From Palsa-504 sp963739615 (GTDB taxonomy: Bacteria; Actinomycetota; Actinomycetes; Streptosporangiales; Streptosporangiaceae), in assembly GCA_963739615.1 (NCBI GenBank), contig CAVUBD010000025.1, positions 62,001 to 126,000 of the forward strand: a stretch of 64,000 nt of DNA, given 5' to 3'. Made by a program: the position numbers and the translations under genes. The notes under the pieces are model-generated. The model worked only from the letters and a program-made list of their open reading frames with translations. It was not told where the DNA came from and did not search any database. This document shows, piece by piece, positions 48,777-56,904 of the stretch (the first letter of the stretch is position 1; each line of letters opens with the position of its first letter).

Positions 48777-49970
48777 GTGCCGGTACGGGATGAGGCGGCG
48801 AAGCTCGCGGGCGAGATCGCCGGACTGCGGCATGCGATCCACCGCGAGCCGGAGATCGGCCTGCACCTGCCCAAGACGCAGCGGAAGGTGCTTGACGCCC
48901 TGGCCGGGCTGCCGCTCGAGATCAGCACCGGCCGGGAGATCAGCTCGGTGACCGCGGTGCTGCGCGGCGGCCAGCCGGGCCCGGCGGTGCTGCTGCGCGG
49001 CGACATGGACGCGCTGCCCGTGCTGGAGGAGACAGGCCTGCCGTACGCGTCCGCGATCCCCGGCGCGATGCACGCCTGCGGGCACGACCTGCACACCGCG
49101 ATGCTGGCCGGCGCCGCGCGGCTGCTGTGCGCGCGGCAGGCGGAGATCCGCGGCTCGGTGATCTTCATGTTCCAGCCGGGCGAAGAGGGTTACGCCGGCG
49201 CCAGGCACATGATCAGCGAAGGCGTGCTTGAGGCGGCCTGCCGGCGCCCGGTCGCGGCCTACGCCCTGCACGTGACGACGAACCGGCTCCCGTGCGGCAA
49301 GTTCTCCACCCGGCCGGGCCCGATGCTCGCCGCCGCCGACCAGATCACGGTCACCGTGCGCGGCCGTGGCGGGCACGCGTCCCAGCCGCACCTGGCCGCG
49401 GACCCGATCCCCGCCGCATGCGAGATGGTGCTGGCGCTGCAGACCCTGGTCACCAGGAAGTTCGACGTGTTCGATCCCGTCGTCATCACCGTCGGCAGCC
49501 TGCACGCCGGCACCACGGACAACGTGATTCCCGGCCAGGCCAAGTTCCTGGCCACCGCCCGCTCCTACAGCGCCAAGTCCAGGGACGCGCTGGCCGGACT
49601 GGTGCCGCAACTGATCGGGGGCATCGCCCGCGCGCACGGGCTGACCGCCGACGTCGAGTACGACAGGGAGTACCCGGTGACCGTCAACGACGCGGCCGAG
49701 GCGGCGTTCGCCGGGGAGACGATCGCGGCGGTGTTCGGGCCGGAGGGCGGCGAGACGGCTCGGTTCCCGATCACCGGCGCGGAGGATTTCTCGTTCGTCC
49801 TGGAGGAGGTACCCGGGGCGTTCGTCTTCCTCGGTGCCTGCCCGCCCGAGCGCGACCCGGCGACCGCGCCCACTAACCACTCGGCGCTGGCGGTATTCGA
49901 CGACGCGGCCCTGGCCGAGGGGACGGCGCTGTACGCCGAGCTGGCCCTGCGCCGGCTGGCCGCGGGTTAG
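48777..49970 (+). CDS. M20 family amidohydrolase
   Basis: 397 aa from GTG 48777, with GGGAGGA upstream. It is a second M20D-type enzyme in this window. GDMDALPVLEETGLPYAS, the metal motif MHACGHDLHTAM, the catalytic pair FQPGEEGYAGA, and ITGAEDFSFVL with a C-terminal NHSALAVFDD His are visible. It is related to hippurate/N-acyl-amino-acid hydrolases and about 30-40% similar by eye to the enzyme at 24.4 kb. It stands alone after galK with a 100-nt gap. Confidence 0.85.
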   Translation: MPVRDEAAKLAGEIAGLRHAIHREPEIGLHLPKTQRKVLDALAGLPLEISTGREISSVTAVLRGGQPGPAVLLRGDMDALPVLEETGLPYASAIPGAMHACGHDLHTAMLAGAARLLCARQAEIRGSVIFMFQPGEEGYAGARHMISEGVLEAACRRPVAAYALHVTTNRLPCGKFSTRPGPMLAAADQITVTVRGRGGHASQPHLAADPIPAACEMVLALQTLVTRKFDVFDPVVITVGSLHAGTTDNVIPGQAKFLATARSYSAKSRDALAGLVPQLIGGIARAHGLTADVEYDREYPVTVNDAAEAAFAGETIAAVFGPEGGETARFPITGAEDFSFVLEEVPGAFVFLGACPPERDPATAPTNHSALAVFDDAALAEGTALYAELALRRLAAG

Positions 49971-49986
49971 CCGGTTTGGTGTGGTT

Positions 49987-50022
49987 GTGGCACCCTGCCC
50001 GATATACCGGGCAGGGTGCCAC
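49987..50022. terminator. Bidirectional hairpin between convergent genes
   Basis: GTGGCACCCTGCCCG (49987-50001) pairs perfectly with CGGGCAGGGTGCCAC (50008-50022) around ATATAC. It lies between the 3' ends of the M20 gene and mdh. Confidence 0.8.
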
Positions 50023-50072
50023 TTCCATGTGCTGGGTTCGGGCCGCGGGTTTGGCGGTTGGGGCTGGAGGGG

Positions 50073-51029
50073 CTAGAGGCTGGCGACGTCGGCTTGCTTG
50101 GCCCGGACCGCCTCCGCGGCGGTACGCAGGCCGGCCAGCTCGTCCTCGGTCAGGTCGCGCTCGACTATGCGGCGGATGCCTGTCGCCCCGATCTCGGCCT
50201 CGACGCCCAGGTAGACACCGGCGATGCCGTATTCGCCGTCGACCCACGCGCACACCGGCATGACCGCGCCCGAGTCCTCGGCCACGGCGCGGGCCATCCG
50301 GGCCGCGGCGGCCGAGGGAGCGTAGTACGCCGAGCCCGTCTTGAGCAGCGCGACGATCTCGCCGCCGCCGTTCCTGGTCCGGTTGACCAGCTGCTCGATG
50401 TCGTCGGCGGGCAGCAGGCTGGCCAGCGGCTGGCCGTTCACCGTGCAGGCCGAGGGCACCGGCACCATCGTGTCGCCGTGCGAGCCGAGCGTCAGCGTCC
50501 GCACCGACCCCACCGGCACCGCGAGCTTCTCGGCCACGAAGTAGCTGAACCTGGCCGTGTCGAGCATGCCCGCCTGGCCCAGGACGCGGTGCGGCGGGAA
50601 ACCGGACACCTTGGCGGCCAGCGCCGTCATCTCGTCCAGCGGGTTGGACACCACGATAAGCACCGCGTCCGGCGCGAACTTGGCGACGTTCTCCACCACG
50701 TTGCGGACGATCTTGGCGTTGACCTCGATCAGGTCCATCCGGCTCATGCCGGGCTTGCGCGGCAGCCCGGCGGTGACGATCACGATCCCCGATCCGGCGA
50801 TCGCCTCGTACCCTTCGCCGGCCCGCCCGGTCGTCTGGCCGGTGACCTTGGTCTCGAAGCCCTCGACCGGCCTCGACTGGTTCATGTCGAGCGCCAGCCC
50901 CTCGGGCTTGCCCTCGACGATGTCGGTGAGCACGACCTCGTCGAAGATATCGTACTCGGCCAGCCGCTGCGCCGTCGTGGAGCCGTAGAAGCCCGCTCCG
51001 ACGACGGTTACCTTGCCCTTACGTGCCAT
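50073..51029 (-). CDS. mdh: Malate dehydrogenase
   Basis: 318 aa, LDH/MDH Rossmann enzyme of the TCA cycle. VTVVGAGFYGSTTAQRLAE is the NAD-binding start, with an Asp (VVLTD) specifying NAD. TAGLPRKPGMSRMDL carries the substrate-loop Arg residues, SNPLDEMTALA follows, and the catalytic His is in TLGSHGDTMVP. This is the LDH-like ([LDH-like] tetrameric) MDH type. The ATG follows AAGGAG. It is downstream of icd with a 79-nt gap. Confidence 0.92.
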   Translation of the reverse strand: MARKGKVTVVGAGFYGSTTAQRLAEYDIFDEVVLTDIVEGKPEGLALDMNQSRPVEGFETKVTGQTTGRAGEGYEAIAGSGIVIVTAGLPRKPGMSRMDLIEVNAKIVRNVVENVAKFAPDAVLIVVSNPLDEMTALAAKVSGFPPHRVLGQAGMLDTARFSYFVAEKLAVPVGSVRTLTLGSHGDTMVPVPSACTVNGQPLASLLPADDIEQLVNRTRNGGGEIVALLKTGSAYYAPSAAAARMARAVAEDSGAVMPVCAWVDGEYGIAGVYLGVEAEIGATGIRRIVERDLTEDELAGLRTAAEAVRAKQADVASL

Positions 51030-51108
51030 GCTGCCGAACTCCTTAATCCGTGAATACGCTCAGCGGGCCCGGTGAGAGCACCACTGCTCGTTCGGGATAA
51101 TTGGGTTT

Positions 51109-52326
51109 TTATGCCTTCATCGCCTTGCGCAAGTTAGCGTCCAGAGCGGCGAGGAAGTCCTGCGTGGTCAGGAACGGGGTGTCCTTGCCCACGAGCAGGG
51201 CGAGGTCCTTGGTCATGGCACCGTCCTCGATCGTCTGCACGCAGACCTCCTCGAGGGTCCGGGCGAACCCGGTGACCTCGGGCGTGCTGTCGAGCTTGCC
51301 GCGGTGCTCGAGCCCGCGGGTCCAGGCGAAGATCGACGCGACCGGGTTGGTCGAGGTCGGCAGGCCCTGCTGGTGCTGCCGGTAATGCCTGGTCACGGTG
51401 CCGTGCGCGGCCTCGGCCTCGACCGTGCGGCCGTCCGGCGTCATCAGCACGCTGGTCATCAGCCCGAGCGAGCCGTAGCCCTGGGCGACCACGTCGGACT
51501 GCACGTCGCCGTCGTAGTTCTTGGTGGCCCAGACGATGCCGCCCTCCCACTTCAGGACCTGCGCCACCATGTCGTCGATCAGCCGGTGCTCGTAGGTAAT
51601 CCCGGCCGCCTCGAATTCGGCCTTGAACTCGGACTCGAAGACCTCGGCGAAGAGGTCTTTGAACCGGCCGTCGTAGGCCTTCAGGATCGTGTTCTTGGTG
51701 GACAGGTAGAGCGGGAAATGCCGGGTCAGCGCGTAGCGCATCGTGGCACGGGCGAAATCGCGGATCGAGTCGTCGAAGTTGTACATCGCCATCGCGACGC
51801 CGCCGCCGGTGAACCTGGCGACCTCCATCTCGATGGGCTGGCCCTCGTTTTCCGGCTGGTAGGTGATCGTCACCGTGCCCGGGCCCGGCACCACGAAGTC
51901 GGTGGCCTTGTACTGGTCGGCGTGCGCGTGCCTGCCGATGATGATGGGCTTGGTCCAGCTCGGGATCAGCCGGGGGATGTTCGAGATCACGATCGGCTCG
52001 CGGAAGATGACGCCGCCGAGGATGTTGCGGATCGTTCCGTTCGGCGAGCGCCACATCTTCTTCAGCCCGAACTCGGTGACCCGCGCCTCATCCGGCGTGA
52101 TCGTCGCGCACTTCACCCCGACGCCGTGCCGCTGGATGGCGTGCGCCGCGTCGATCGTCACCTGGTCATCTGTCTCGTCGCGATGCTCTACGGACAGGTC
52201 GTAATACTCGAGGTTGACATCCAGGTAGGGCAGTATCAGCTGGTCCTTGATGTACTGCCAGATGATTCTGGTCATCTCGTCGCCGTCGAGCTCAACGACG
52301 GGGTTCGCTACCTTGATCTTGGACAT
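51109..52326 (-). CDS. icd: NADP-dependent isocitrate dehydrogenase
   Basis: 405 aa, homodimeric eukaryote-like type II IDH. KVANPVVELDGDEMTRIIWQ at the start, the substrate-binding RSPNGTIRNILGG, the catalytic Tyr region (DLSVEHRDETDDQ, ATMRYALTRHFPLYLSTKN) and the GGIVWATKNYDGDVQSD metal-binding segment are all present. It makes 2-oxoglutarate and NADPH. Operon order DUF3017-icd-mdh on the minus strand. Confidence 0.94.
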   Translation of the reverse strand: MSKIKVANPVVELDGDEMTRIIWQYIKDQLILPYLDVNLEYYDLSVEHRDETDDQVTIDAAHAIQRHGVGVKCATITPDEARVTEFGLKKMWRSPNGTIRNILGGVIFREPIVISNIPRLIPSWTKPIIIGRHAHADQYKATDFVVPGPGTVTITYQPENEGQPIEMEVARFTGGGVAMAMYNFDDSIRDFARATMRYALTRHFPLYLSTKNTILKAYDGRFKDLFAEVFESEFKAEFEAAGITYEHRLIDDMVAQVLKWEGGIVWATKNYDGDVQSDVVAQGYGSLGLMTSVLMTPDGRTVEAEAAHGTVTRHYRQHQQGLPTSTNPVASIFAWTRGLEHRGKLDSTPEVTGFARTLEEVCVQTIEDGAMTKDLALLVGKDTPFLTTQDFLAALDANLRKAMKA

Positions 52327-52350
52327 TTCTCTCCCTTTATCGGTAGCTGC

Positions 52351-52848
52351 TCATGGCAGCATCAGCGCGACGACGAGCACTCCGGCGCCGAACGCCGCGA
52401 ACGCAAGCACGTCGGAGGTTCTCCGCCGGGATGCCAGCAGCCCCGCCAGGTGCGGCGGCAGCACCAGCCGTGCCAGCCCGGCGCCGAGCAGCGAGCATCC
52501 CATCAGCCCCGCGCCCCGTCCGGTGTACCGCGACCCCAGGCAGACCATGAACACGCCGACGGCCACGCCCGCCAGCGCGATCAGGTAAGCCACCCAGGCC
52601 AGGCCGGTCGGTTCGCCGGCCCTGGGCCGGGCGGCTTCGTTGGCCCGGGCGATGTCCCTGGCCCGGGTGGCGTCCCTGGGCCGGGTGGCCCGGTGGCCGG
52701 TCCGGGGGGCGGTCGCGGCGCGGGGGGCGGTCACGGCGCGGGGGGCAGCGGCGTTCAGCGGCCGCGCTGCGGCGCCGAGCGGCGGCACAGGGTTACCTTG
52801 AGGCGGCTGTCCCCGGCCAGAGCCAGCATTCGCCGGCTGATTCGTCAT
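52351..52848 (-). CDS. DUF3017 membrane protein
   Basis: 165 aa. The N-terminal ~75 residues are disordered (Ala/Arg/Pro, repeated AP-R-A-x-TAPR and RDATRARD units). The C-terminal half has three transmembrane helices (WVAYLIALAGVAVGVFMVCL, LMGCSLLGAGLARLVLP, VLAFAAFGAGVLVVALML). Family and position next to icd/mdh match actinobacterial DUF3017 proteins. Function unknown. 24 nt before icd. Confidence 0.8.
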   Translation of the reverse strand: MTNQPANAGSGRGQPPQGNPVPPLGAAARPLNAAAPRAVTAPRAATAPRTGHRATRPRDATRARDIARANEAARPRAGEPTGLAWVAYLIALAGVAVGVFMVCLGSRYTGRGAGLMGCSLLGAGLARLVLPPHLAGLLASRRRTSDVLAFAAFGAGVLVVALMLP

Positions 52849-53012
52849 GCACGCGCCTCCCGGGTTTCGCTCGGAAGTTTACCGGCGCCTAGCCAGGCCG
52901 TTACCACGGCGTACCGGGTATCGACGGGTAATCTCACGGTGAGACCGGCAGCACGACAGGTAACCCTATGGTGAGATGTTCCTAGCGGCTCCGCTAGAAG
53001 GGATGGTCCGAG

Positions 53013-53663
53013 GTGGACACACCGTTCCTCCGCGTCGAGGACAGTGGCGACGTCTTCCCGTTGCGCGAAGCGGTGACGACCGTTGGCCGCGGCCAGGGCG
53101 TCGACATCCGCCTCGACGATCCCAGCGTCTCGCGCCTGCACGCCGAACTAGTCCGCCGCGGCCCTTACGTCTACGTCACCGACCTCGGTTTATCACGAAA
53201 CGGAACGAGGGTTAACGGGCGTCCCGTCGCCCGCCGGGTTCTTGACGACGGTGACGTGCTGAGCTTCGGCGCGGCCCGCTGCCGCATCAGCGGGATCCCG
53301 CAGGAAGAGATCCCGGCCGAGACCGAGCTGCGCCGTTCGTCCGTCCCCGACCTCACCCGCCGGGAGCTCGACGTGCTGACCTCGCTGTGCCGGCCCGCGC
53401 TGTCCGACGAGGCGTTCGCCACCCCCGCCACCGCCCACGAGATCGCCGCCAACCTGGTCGTCACCGAGGCGGCGGTCAAGCAGCACCTGCTGAGGCTCTA
53501 CCAGAAGTTCCGGATTCCCGAGGGGACGAACCGGCGCACCCGGCTCGCCAACGAAGTCGTCGCGCTCGGGCTGGTCAAGCCGATCCCGCTCAAGCCGATG
53601 CCGCAGGCCGACCTCGGCGATGCGTTAAGCGTGGGTGTTCCGCAGCAGCCAGTTCGCCGCTGA
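53013..53663 (+). CDS. FHA-domain protein with a C-terminal helix-turn-helix-like region
   Basis: 216 aa, GTG start. An N-terminal forkhead-associated domain (residues 5-95: TTVGRGQGVDIRLDDPSVSRLHAEL with the phosphothreonine-binding RG and SxxH, then SRNGTRVNG) would read Ser/Thr-kinase signals. Residues 105-190 (LTRRELDVLTSLCRP, ATAHEIAANLVVTEAAVKQHLLRLYQKFRI) look like a LuxR-type or winged helix-turn-helix. A phospho-dependent DNA-binding protein is a fair guess. It converges with and overlaps by 39 nt the protein kinase gene that may phosphorylate its partners. Confidence 0.8.
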   Translation: MDTPFLRVEDSGDVFPLREAVTTVGRGQGVDIRLDDPSVSRLHAELVRRGPYVYVTDLGLSRNGTRVNGRPVARRVLDDGDVLSFGAARCRISGIPQEEIPAETELRRSSVPDLTRRELDVLTSLCRPALSDEAFATPATAHEIAANLVVTEAAVKQHLLRLYQKFRIPEGTNRRTRLANEVVALGLVKPIPLKPMPQADLGDALSVGVPQQPVRR

Positions 53664-55448
53664 TGTGATCAGGTTATGCAGTCCGGGCAGATGCGGGGCA
53701 ATCGCGGGCCAGTAGTACGGGGGCTGCGACGAGGCGAACAAGATGGCGGCGGCCGCCAGCGCCCAGACGGCGAACACGGTCACCGCCGCCGACATCGGGG
53801 TCCGGGCGGCCAGGCCCGCCATCCGGTTCAGCTGACGCCGGGGGCTACCCGACCCCGGGCCGAGGCCGTACCAGGCGACGACGGCCGCGGCCGCGTACGC
53901 GCCCGCCCGCGGCATGTTCAGGTTGTGCGTTACGACCACCGTGACCCCGAACGTGACCGCGCCCGCGATCAGCGCGAGCGGGGCGATCAGCACCCCGGTG
54001 AGCAGCGCCCTGGCCACCGTGAGCGGCGCCGTGACCACCGTAAGCAGCGGGTCGCTGGCCCTGGGGCCGCGCACGGACCTGCGCACCGCCAGCGTGCTCT
54101 GCGCCCGGTCCGCGGCCCGGAGCAGCGTGATCACGGCCAGCGAGGCGATCAGGCCGGCCACAGGAACCACGACGGTCATCGCCACCGCGGCCACCATGAT
54201 GGCCAGGCCGGCCAAGGTGTTCGGGCGGGTCTGGGCGCCGGGCTTGGATCTAGGCAGGTCCTGATCCGGCAGGCGCGGGTCGGGCAGGCGCGGGTCGGGC
54301 AGGCGCGGGTCGCGCTGGCGCGGGTCCTGGGACTCTCGGGTCCACGTCGGGCCGGCCGCGGGCTGAGGCGGCTGGGCCTGAGGCGGCTGGGCCTGGGGTG
54401 GCTGAGGCACCGGGGATCTCTGCGGCTGAGCGGGGGCGTAGTTGACCGGCGGCAGCAGGTCGGCGACGTCCCTGGCGGCCTGCTTAGGCGTCACGAACTG
54501 CCGTTCCGGCGCTCTGGGCCGCCGCAACGGGGGTTCAGGGAGCGGGGCCGCAGGGAGCGAGGCCGCAGGGAGCGAGGGAGCGGGTAGCGGGGGGGCGGGG
54601 AGCGGGGGGGCGGCGTAAGCGGCCGTCGGACGCGGGCCGGCCGCCGCGGGGCTCAGGGCGCTCGCCTGGGCACTGAGCCAGCCGGCCGACGGACGGTGGG
54701 CGGGGTCCCGGGCCAGCGCCGCGGATATGAGCGGCACGAACGGCGCCGGGACGCCGTCGAGGTCGGCACGCCCGGAGAGGATGCGGTAGAAAATCGACTC
54801 GTACGAACCGCCGCCGAACGGCAGGTGGCCGGTCGCGGCGAACGCCATCGTCGTCCCCCAGCAATGCACGTCCGAGGCCGGGCTGCTCGGCTGGCCCTCG
54901 ATCACCTCGGGCGCCAGGTAGCCGGGCGTGCCCATGACCAGGCCGGTCTGCGTTAGCCGGGTCGCGTCGCCCGACTGGGCGATGCCGAAGTCGATCACGA
55001 CCGGGCGGTCGTCTGTAAGCATCACGTTGCCAGGCTTGAGGTCCCGGTGGACCACGCCCGCCGCGTGGATCGCGGCCAGTGCCTCGGCCATCCCGTAGGC
55101 GAGCCGGCGCAGTCCCGGGCCGGGCAGCGGGCCGTGGCTGCGCACCATGTCCTCCAGCGTGGGCCCGGGCACGTACCGCGTGACGATGTAAGGGAACTCG
55201 CCGGTCACGTCGGCGTCGAGGACCTCGGCGACGTAAGGGCTGCGGACCCGGCGCATGGTCTCCACCTCGCGGGCCAGGCGGCGGCGCGCGTTGACACCGT
55301 CGTCGCCCAGCGGATGGAGCACCTTGACCGCCACCAGGCGGCCTTCCGGATCGCGGGCGAGGTGAACCACCCCCATGCCGCCCTCCCCGAGGCGGTCCTG
55401 AAGGCGATACGGGCCGAGAGACCCCGGCAGTCGTTCCGTCGCAGGCAT
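53625..55448 (-). CDS. Membrane Ser/Thr protein kinase
   Basis: 607 aa from ATG 55448. A Hanks-type kinase domain (residues 10-265) has LGEGGMGVVHLARD, AVKVL, VHRDLKPGNVML, VIDFGIAQ and GTPGYLAPEV. A long Pro/Ala-rich linker contains PLPAPSLPA and DPRLP repeats (about 290-410). The C-terminal part has about five transmembrane helices and a short tail. No PASTA domain is present, so it is not PknB; external sensing, if any, is by the membrane domain. It overlaps the FHA gene tail to tail. Confidence 0.88.
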   Translation of the reverse strand: MPATERLPGSLGPYRLQDRLGEGGMGVVHLARDPEGRLVAVKVLHPLGDDGVNARRRLAREVETMRRVRSPYVAEVLDADVTGEFPYIVTRYVPGPTLEDMVRSHGPLPGPGLRRLAYGMAEALAAIHAAGVVHRDLKPGNVMLTDDRPVVIDFGIAQSGDATRLTQTGLVMGTPGYLAPEVIEGQPSSPASDVHCWGTTMAFAATGHLPFGGGSYESIFYRILSGRADLDGVPAPFVPLISAALARDPAHRPSAGWLSAQASALSPAAAGPRPTAAYAAPPLPAPPLPAPSLPAASLPAAPLPEPPLRRPRAPERQFVTPKQAARDVADLLPPVNYAPAQPQRSPVPQPPQAQPPQAQPPQPAAGPTWTRESQDPRQRDPRLPDPRLPDPRLPDQDLPRSKPGAQTRPNTLAGLAIMVAAVAMTVVVPVAGLIASLAVITLLRAADRAQSTLAVRRSVRGPRASDPLLTVVTAPLTVARALLTGVLIAPLALIAGAVTFGVTVVVTHNLNMPRAGAYAAAAVVAWYGLGPGSGSPRRQLNRMAGLAARTPMSAAVTVFAVWALAAAAILFASSQPPYYWPAIAPHLPGLHNLITSAANWLLRNTHA

Positions 55449-55625
55449 CGCATCATCCAGAGTACGAAACGGATGCGAACTTGTAGAGCCAACCAGATGT
55501 TGCCTATCGATAACAACCGGGCCGGACCGGCGGGTCCGCGAACGGGCCTCCGCGGTCCGCGAACGGGCCACGGCGGGCCGGGAGCACTAGAATCACGAGC
55601 ATCTCTACCTGTGGGGCTGACACCA

Positions 55626-56036
55626 ATGACTGAGCATGATGACGCGCTCTCGCTGGACATGGTCACCGCCGCGCTGCGCGCCGACAGCACAGACGTGGCT
55701 ATTTACGCTCGCGTCCTGACCCAGTCGCTCGGCGAGGCGCTGCCCGCCGACTACGTGACCGTGGACCGGGAACGGTCGATGTCCGACCGGATGAAGGGGC
55801 GTCCCGGTGAGATCTCCCGGGTCGTGGTGCGGCTCGGTGACCTGCAGATGACGCTGGCCGTGCGGAACGGGCAGCCGGCCGCGGAGATCTGCCGCGCGGT
55901 GCGGGGCGTGGTGCTGTCCAGGCAGACGGTGCCGATCGGGGAGTGGGCCGCCACGCTGGCCAGCGCGCTGATGGCCTACGCCGAGCAGAACGCCCAAGCC
56001 GCCCAGGCCCTGCGCAAGCTAGTCGCCGGGAACTGA
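55626..56036 (+). CDS. Conserved actinobacterial hypothetical protein
   Basis: 136 aa, ATG start. Compact alpha/beta sequence: SLDMVTAALRADSTDVAIYARVL, then EALPADYVTVDRERSMSDRMKGRPGEI, then VVVRLGDLQMTLAVRNGQPAAEICRAVRGVV, with a C-terminal long helix of Ala/Gln. No transmembrane helix and no catalytic motif. I recall similar small proteins in many actinomycetes, but no named family or function. It is divergent from the kinase gene (177 nt between starts). Confidence 0.6.
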   Translation: MTEHDDALSLDMVTAALRADSTDVAIYARVLTQSLGEALPADYVTVDRERSMSDRMKGRPGEISRVVVRLGDLQMTLAVRNGQPAAEICRAVRGVVLSRQTVPIGEWAATLASALMAYAEQNAQAAQALRKLVAGN

Positions 56037-56045
56037 CATCGATTA

Positions 56046-56093
56046 TCGTGCGACGCCACACCCCTGGACAGGGGGATGGCGTCACACGATCGC
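56046..56093. terminator. Bidirectional hairpin between convergent genes
   Basis: TCGTG-GACGCCA pairs with TGGCGTC-CACGA, with an inner CCCCTG/CAGGGG stem. It lies between the hypothetical gene and the enoyl-CoA hydratase gene. Confidence 0.65.
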
Positions 56094-56103
56094 GCGAGGC
56101 GGG

Positions 56104-56883
56104 CTAGCGGCCGGTGAAGGTGGCTTTGCCTGGGCCGTTGGCCAGGAAGCTGCGCATGCCGACGCGCTGGTCCTCGGTGGCGAACAGGGCGGCGAACTGG
56201 GCCAGCTCGAACTTCAGGCCGGTGGACAGGTCGACGTCGAGGCCCTGGTCGATGGCCTGCTTGGCCGCGCGCAGCGCGAGGGCCGGGCCGCCCACGTACC
56301 GCTTCACCATGTCCTGCGCCGTGGCGTACACCGAGTCATCGGGCACGACCCGGTCGACCAGGCCGATGGCGTGCGCTTCGGCGGCCTTGAGCATCCGGCC
56401 GCTGAAGATGATGTCCTTGGCCCTGGCCGGCCCGACCAGGCGGGACAGCCGCTGCGTCCCGCCCGCGCCCGGGATGATGCCCAGCAGGATCTCGGGCTGG
56501 CCGAGCCGGGCGCCCTCCCCCGCGATCCGCAAGTCGGCGCTCAGCGCGAGCTCGAGCCCGCCGCCCAGGGCGTACCCGGTGATCGCGGCGACCACCGGCT
56601 TGCCGATGCCGGCCACCAGCGCCATCGCCTCCTGCAGCCGGCCCGCCCACCTGGCCACCTCGGCGCAGCTGGCCTCGGCCATCTCCGTGACGTCGGCCCC
56701 CGCGGCGAAGACCTTCTCGCCGCCGTAGATGATCACCGCGCGGACCTCGTCCGAGGTATCGGCCGCCCGGGCGGCCGCCGCCAGATCCTCGGTCAGCTGG
56801 CCGTTCAGCGCGTTGACCGGCGGGCGGTTCAGCATGATCGTGCCGATGCCGTCCGCGACCTCCAGCTTGACAAGCTCGCCCAT
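56104..56883 (-). CDS. Enoyl-CoA hydratase/isomerase family protein
   Basis: 259 aa, crotonase fold. NRPPVNALNGQLTEDL at the start, AFA-like oxyanion segment KVFAAGADVTEM, and GYALGGGLELALSADLRIAGEGARLGQPEILLGIIPGAGGTQRL are present. The catalytic-position Glu residues are visible in GQPEILLGIIPGAGG. It likely hydrates 2-enoyl-CoAs in fatty-acid or amino-acid breakdown; the exact substrate is open. 21 nt downstream of glgP on the same strand. Confidence 0.87.
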   Translation of the reverse strand: MGELVKLEVADGIGTIMLNRPPVNALNGQLTEDLAAAARAADTSDEVRAVIIYGGEKVFAAGADVTEMAEASCAEVARWAGRLQEAMALVAGIGKPVVAAITGYALGGGLELALSADLRIAGEGARLGQPEILLGIIPGAGGTQRLSRLVGPARAKDIIFSGRMLKAAEAHAIGLVDRVVPDDSVYATAQDMVKRYVGGPALALRAAKQAIDQGLDVDLSTGLKFELAQFAALFATEDQRVGMRSFLANGPGKATFTGR

Positions 56884-56904
56884 CAGTGCCCCTTCCTTGA
56901 GGAT

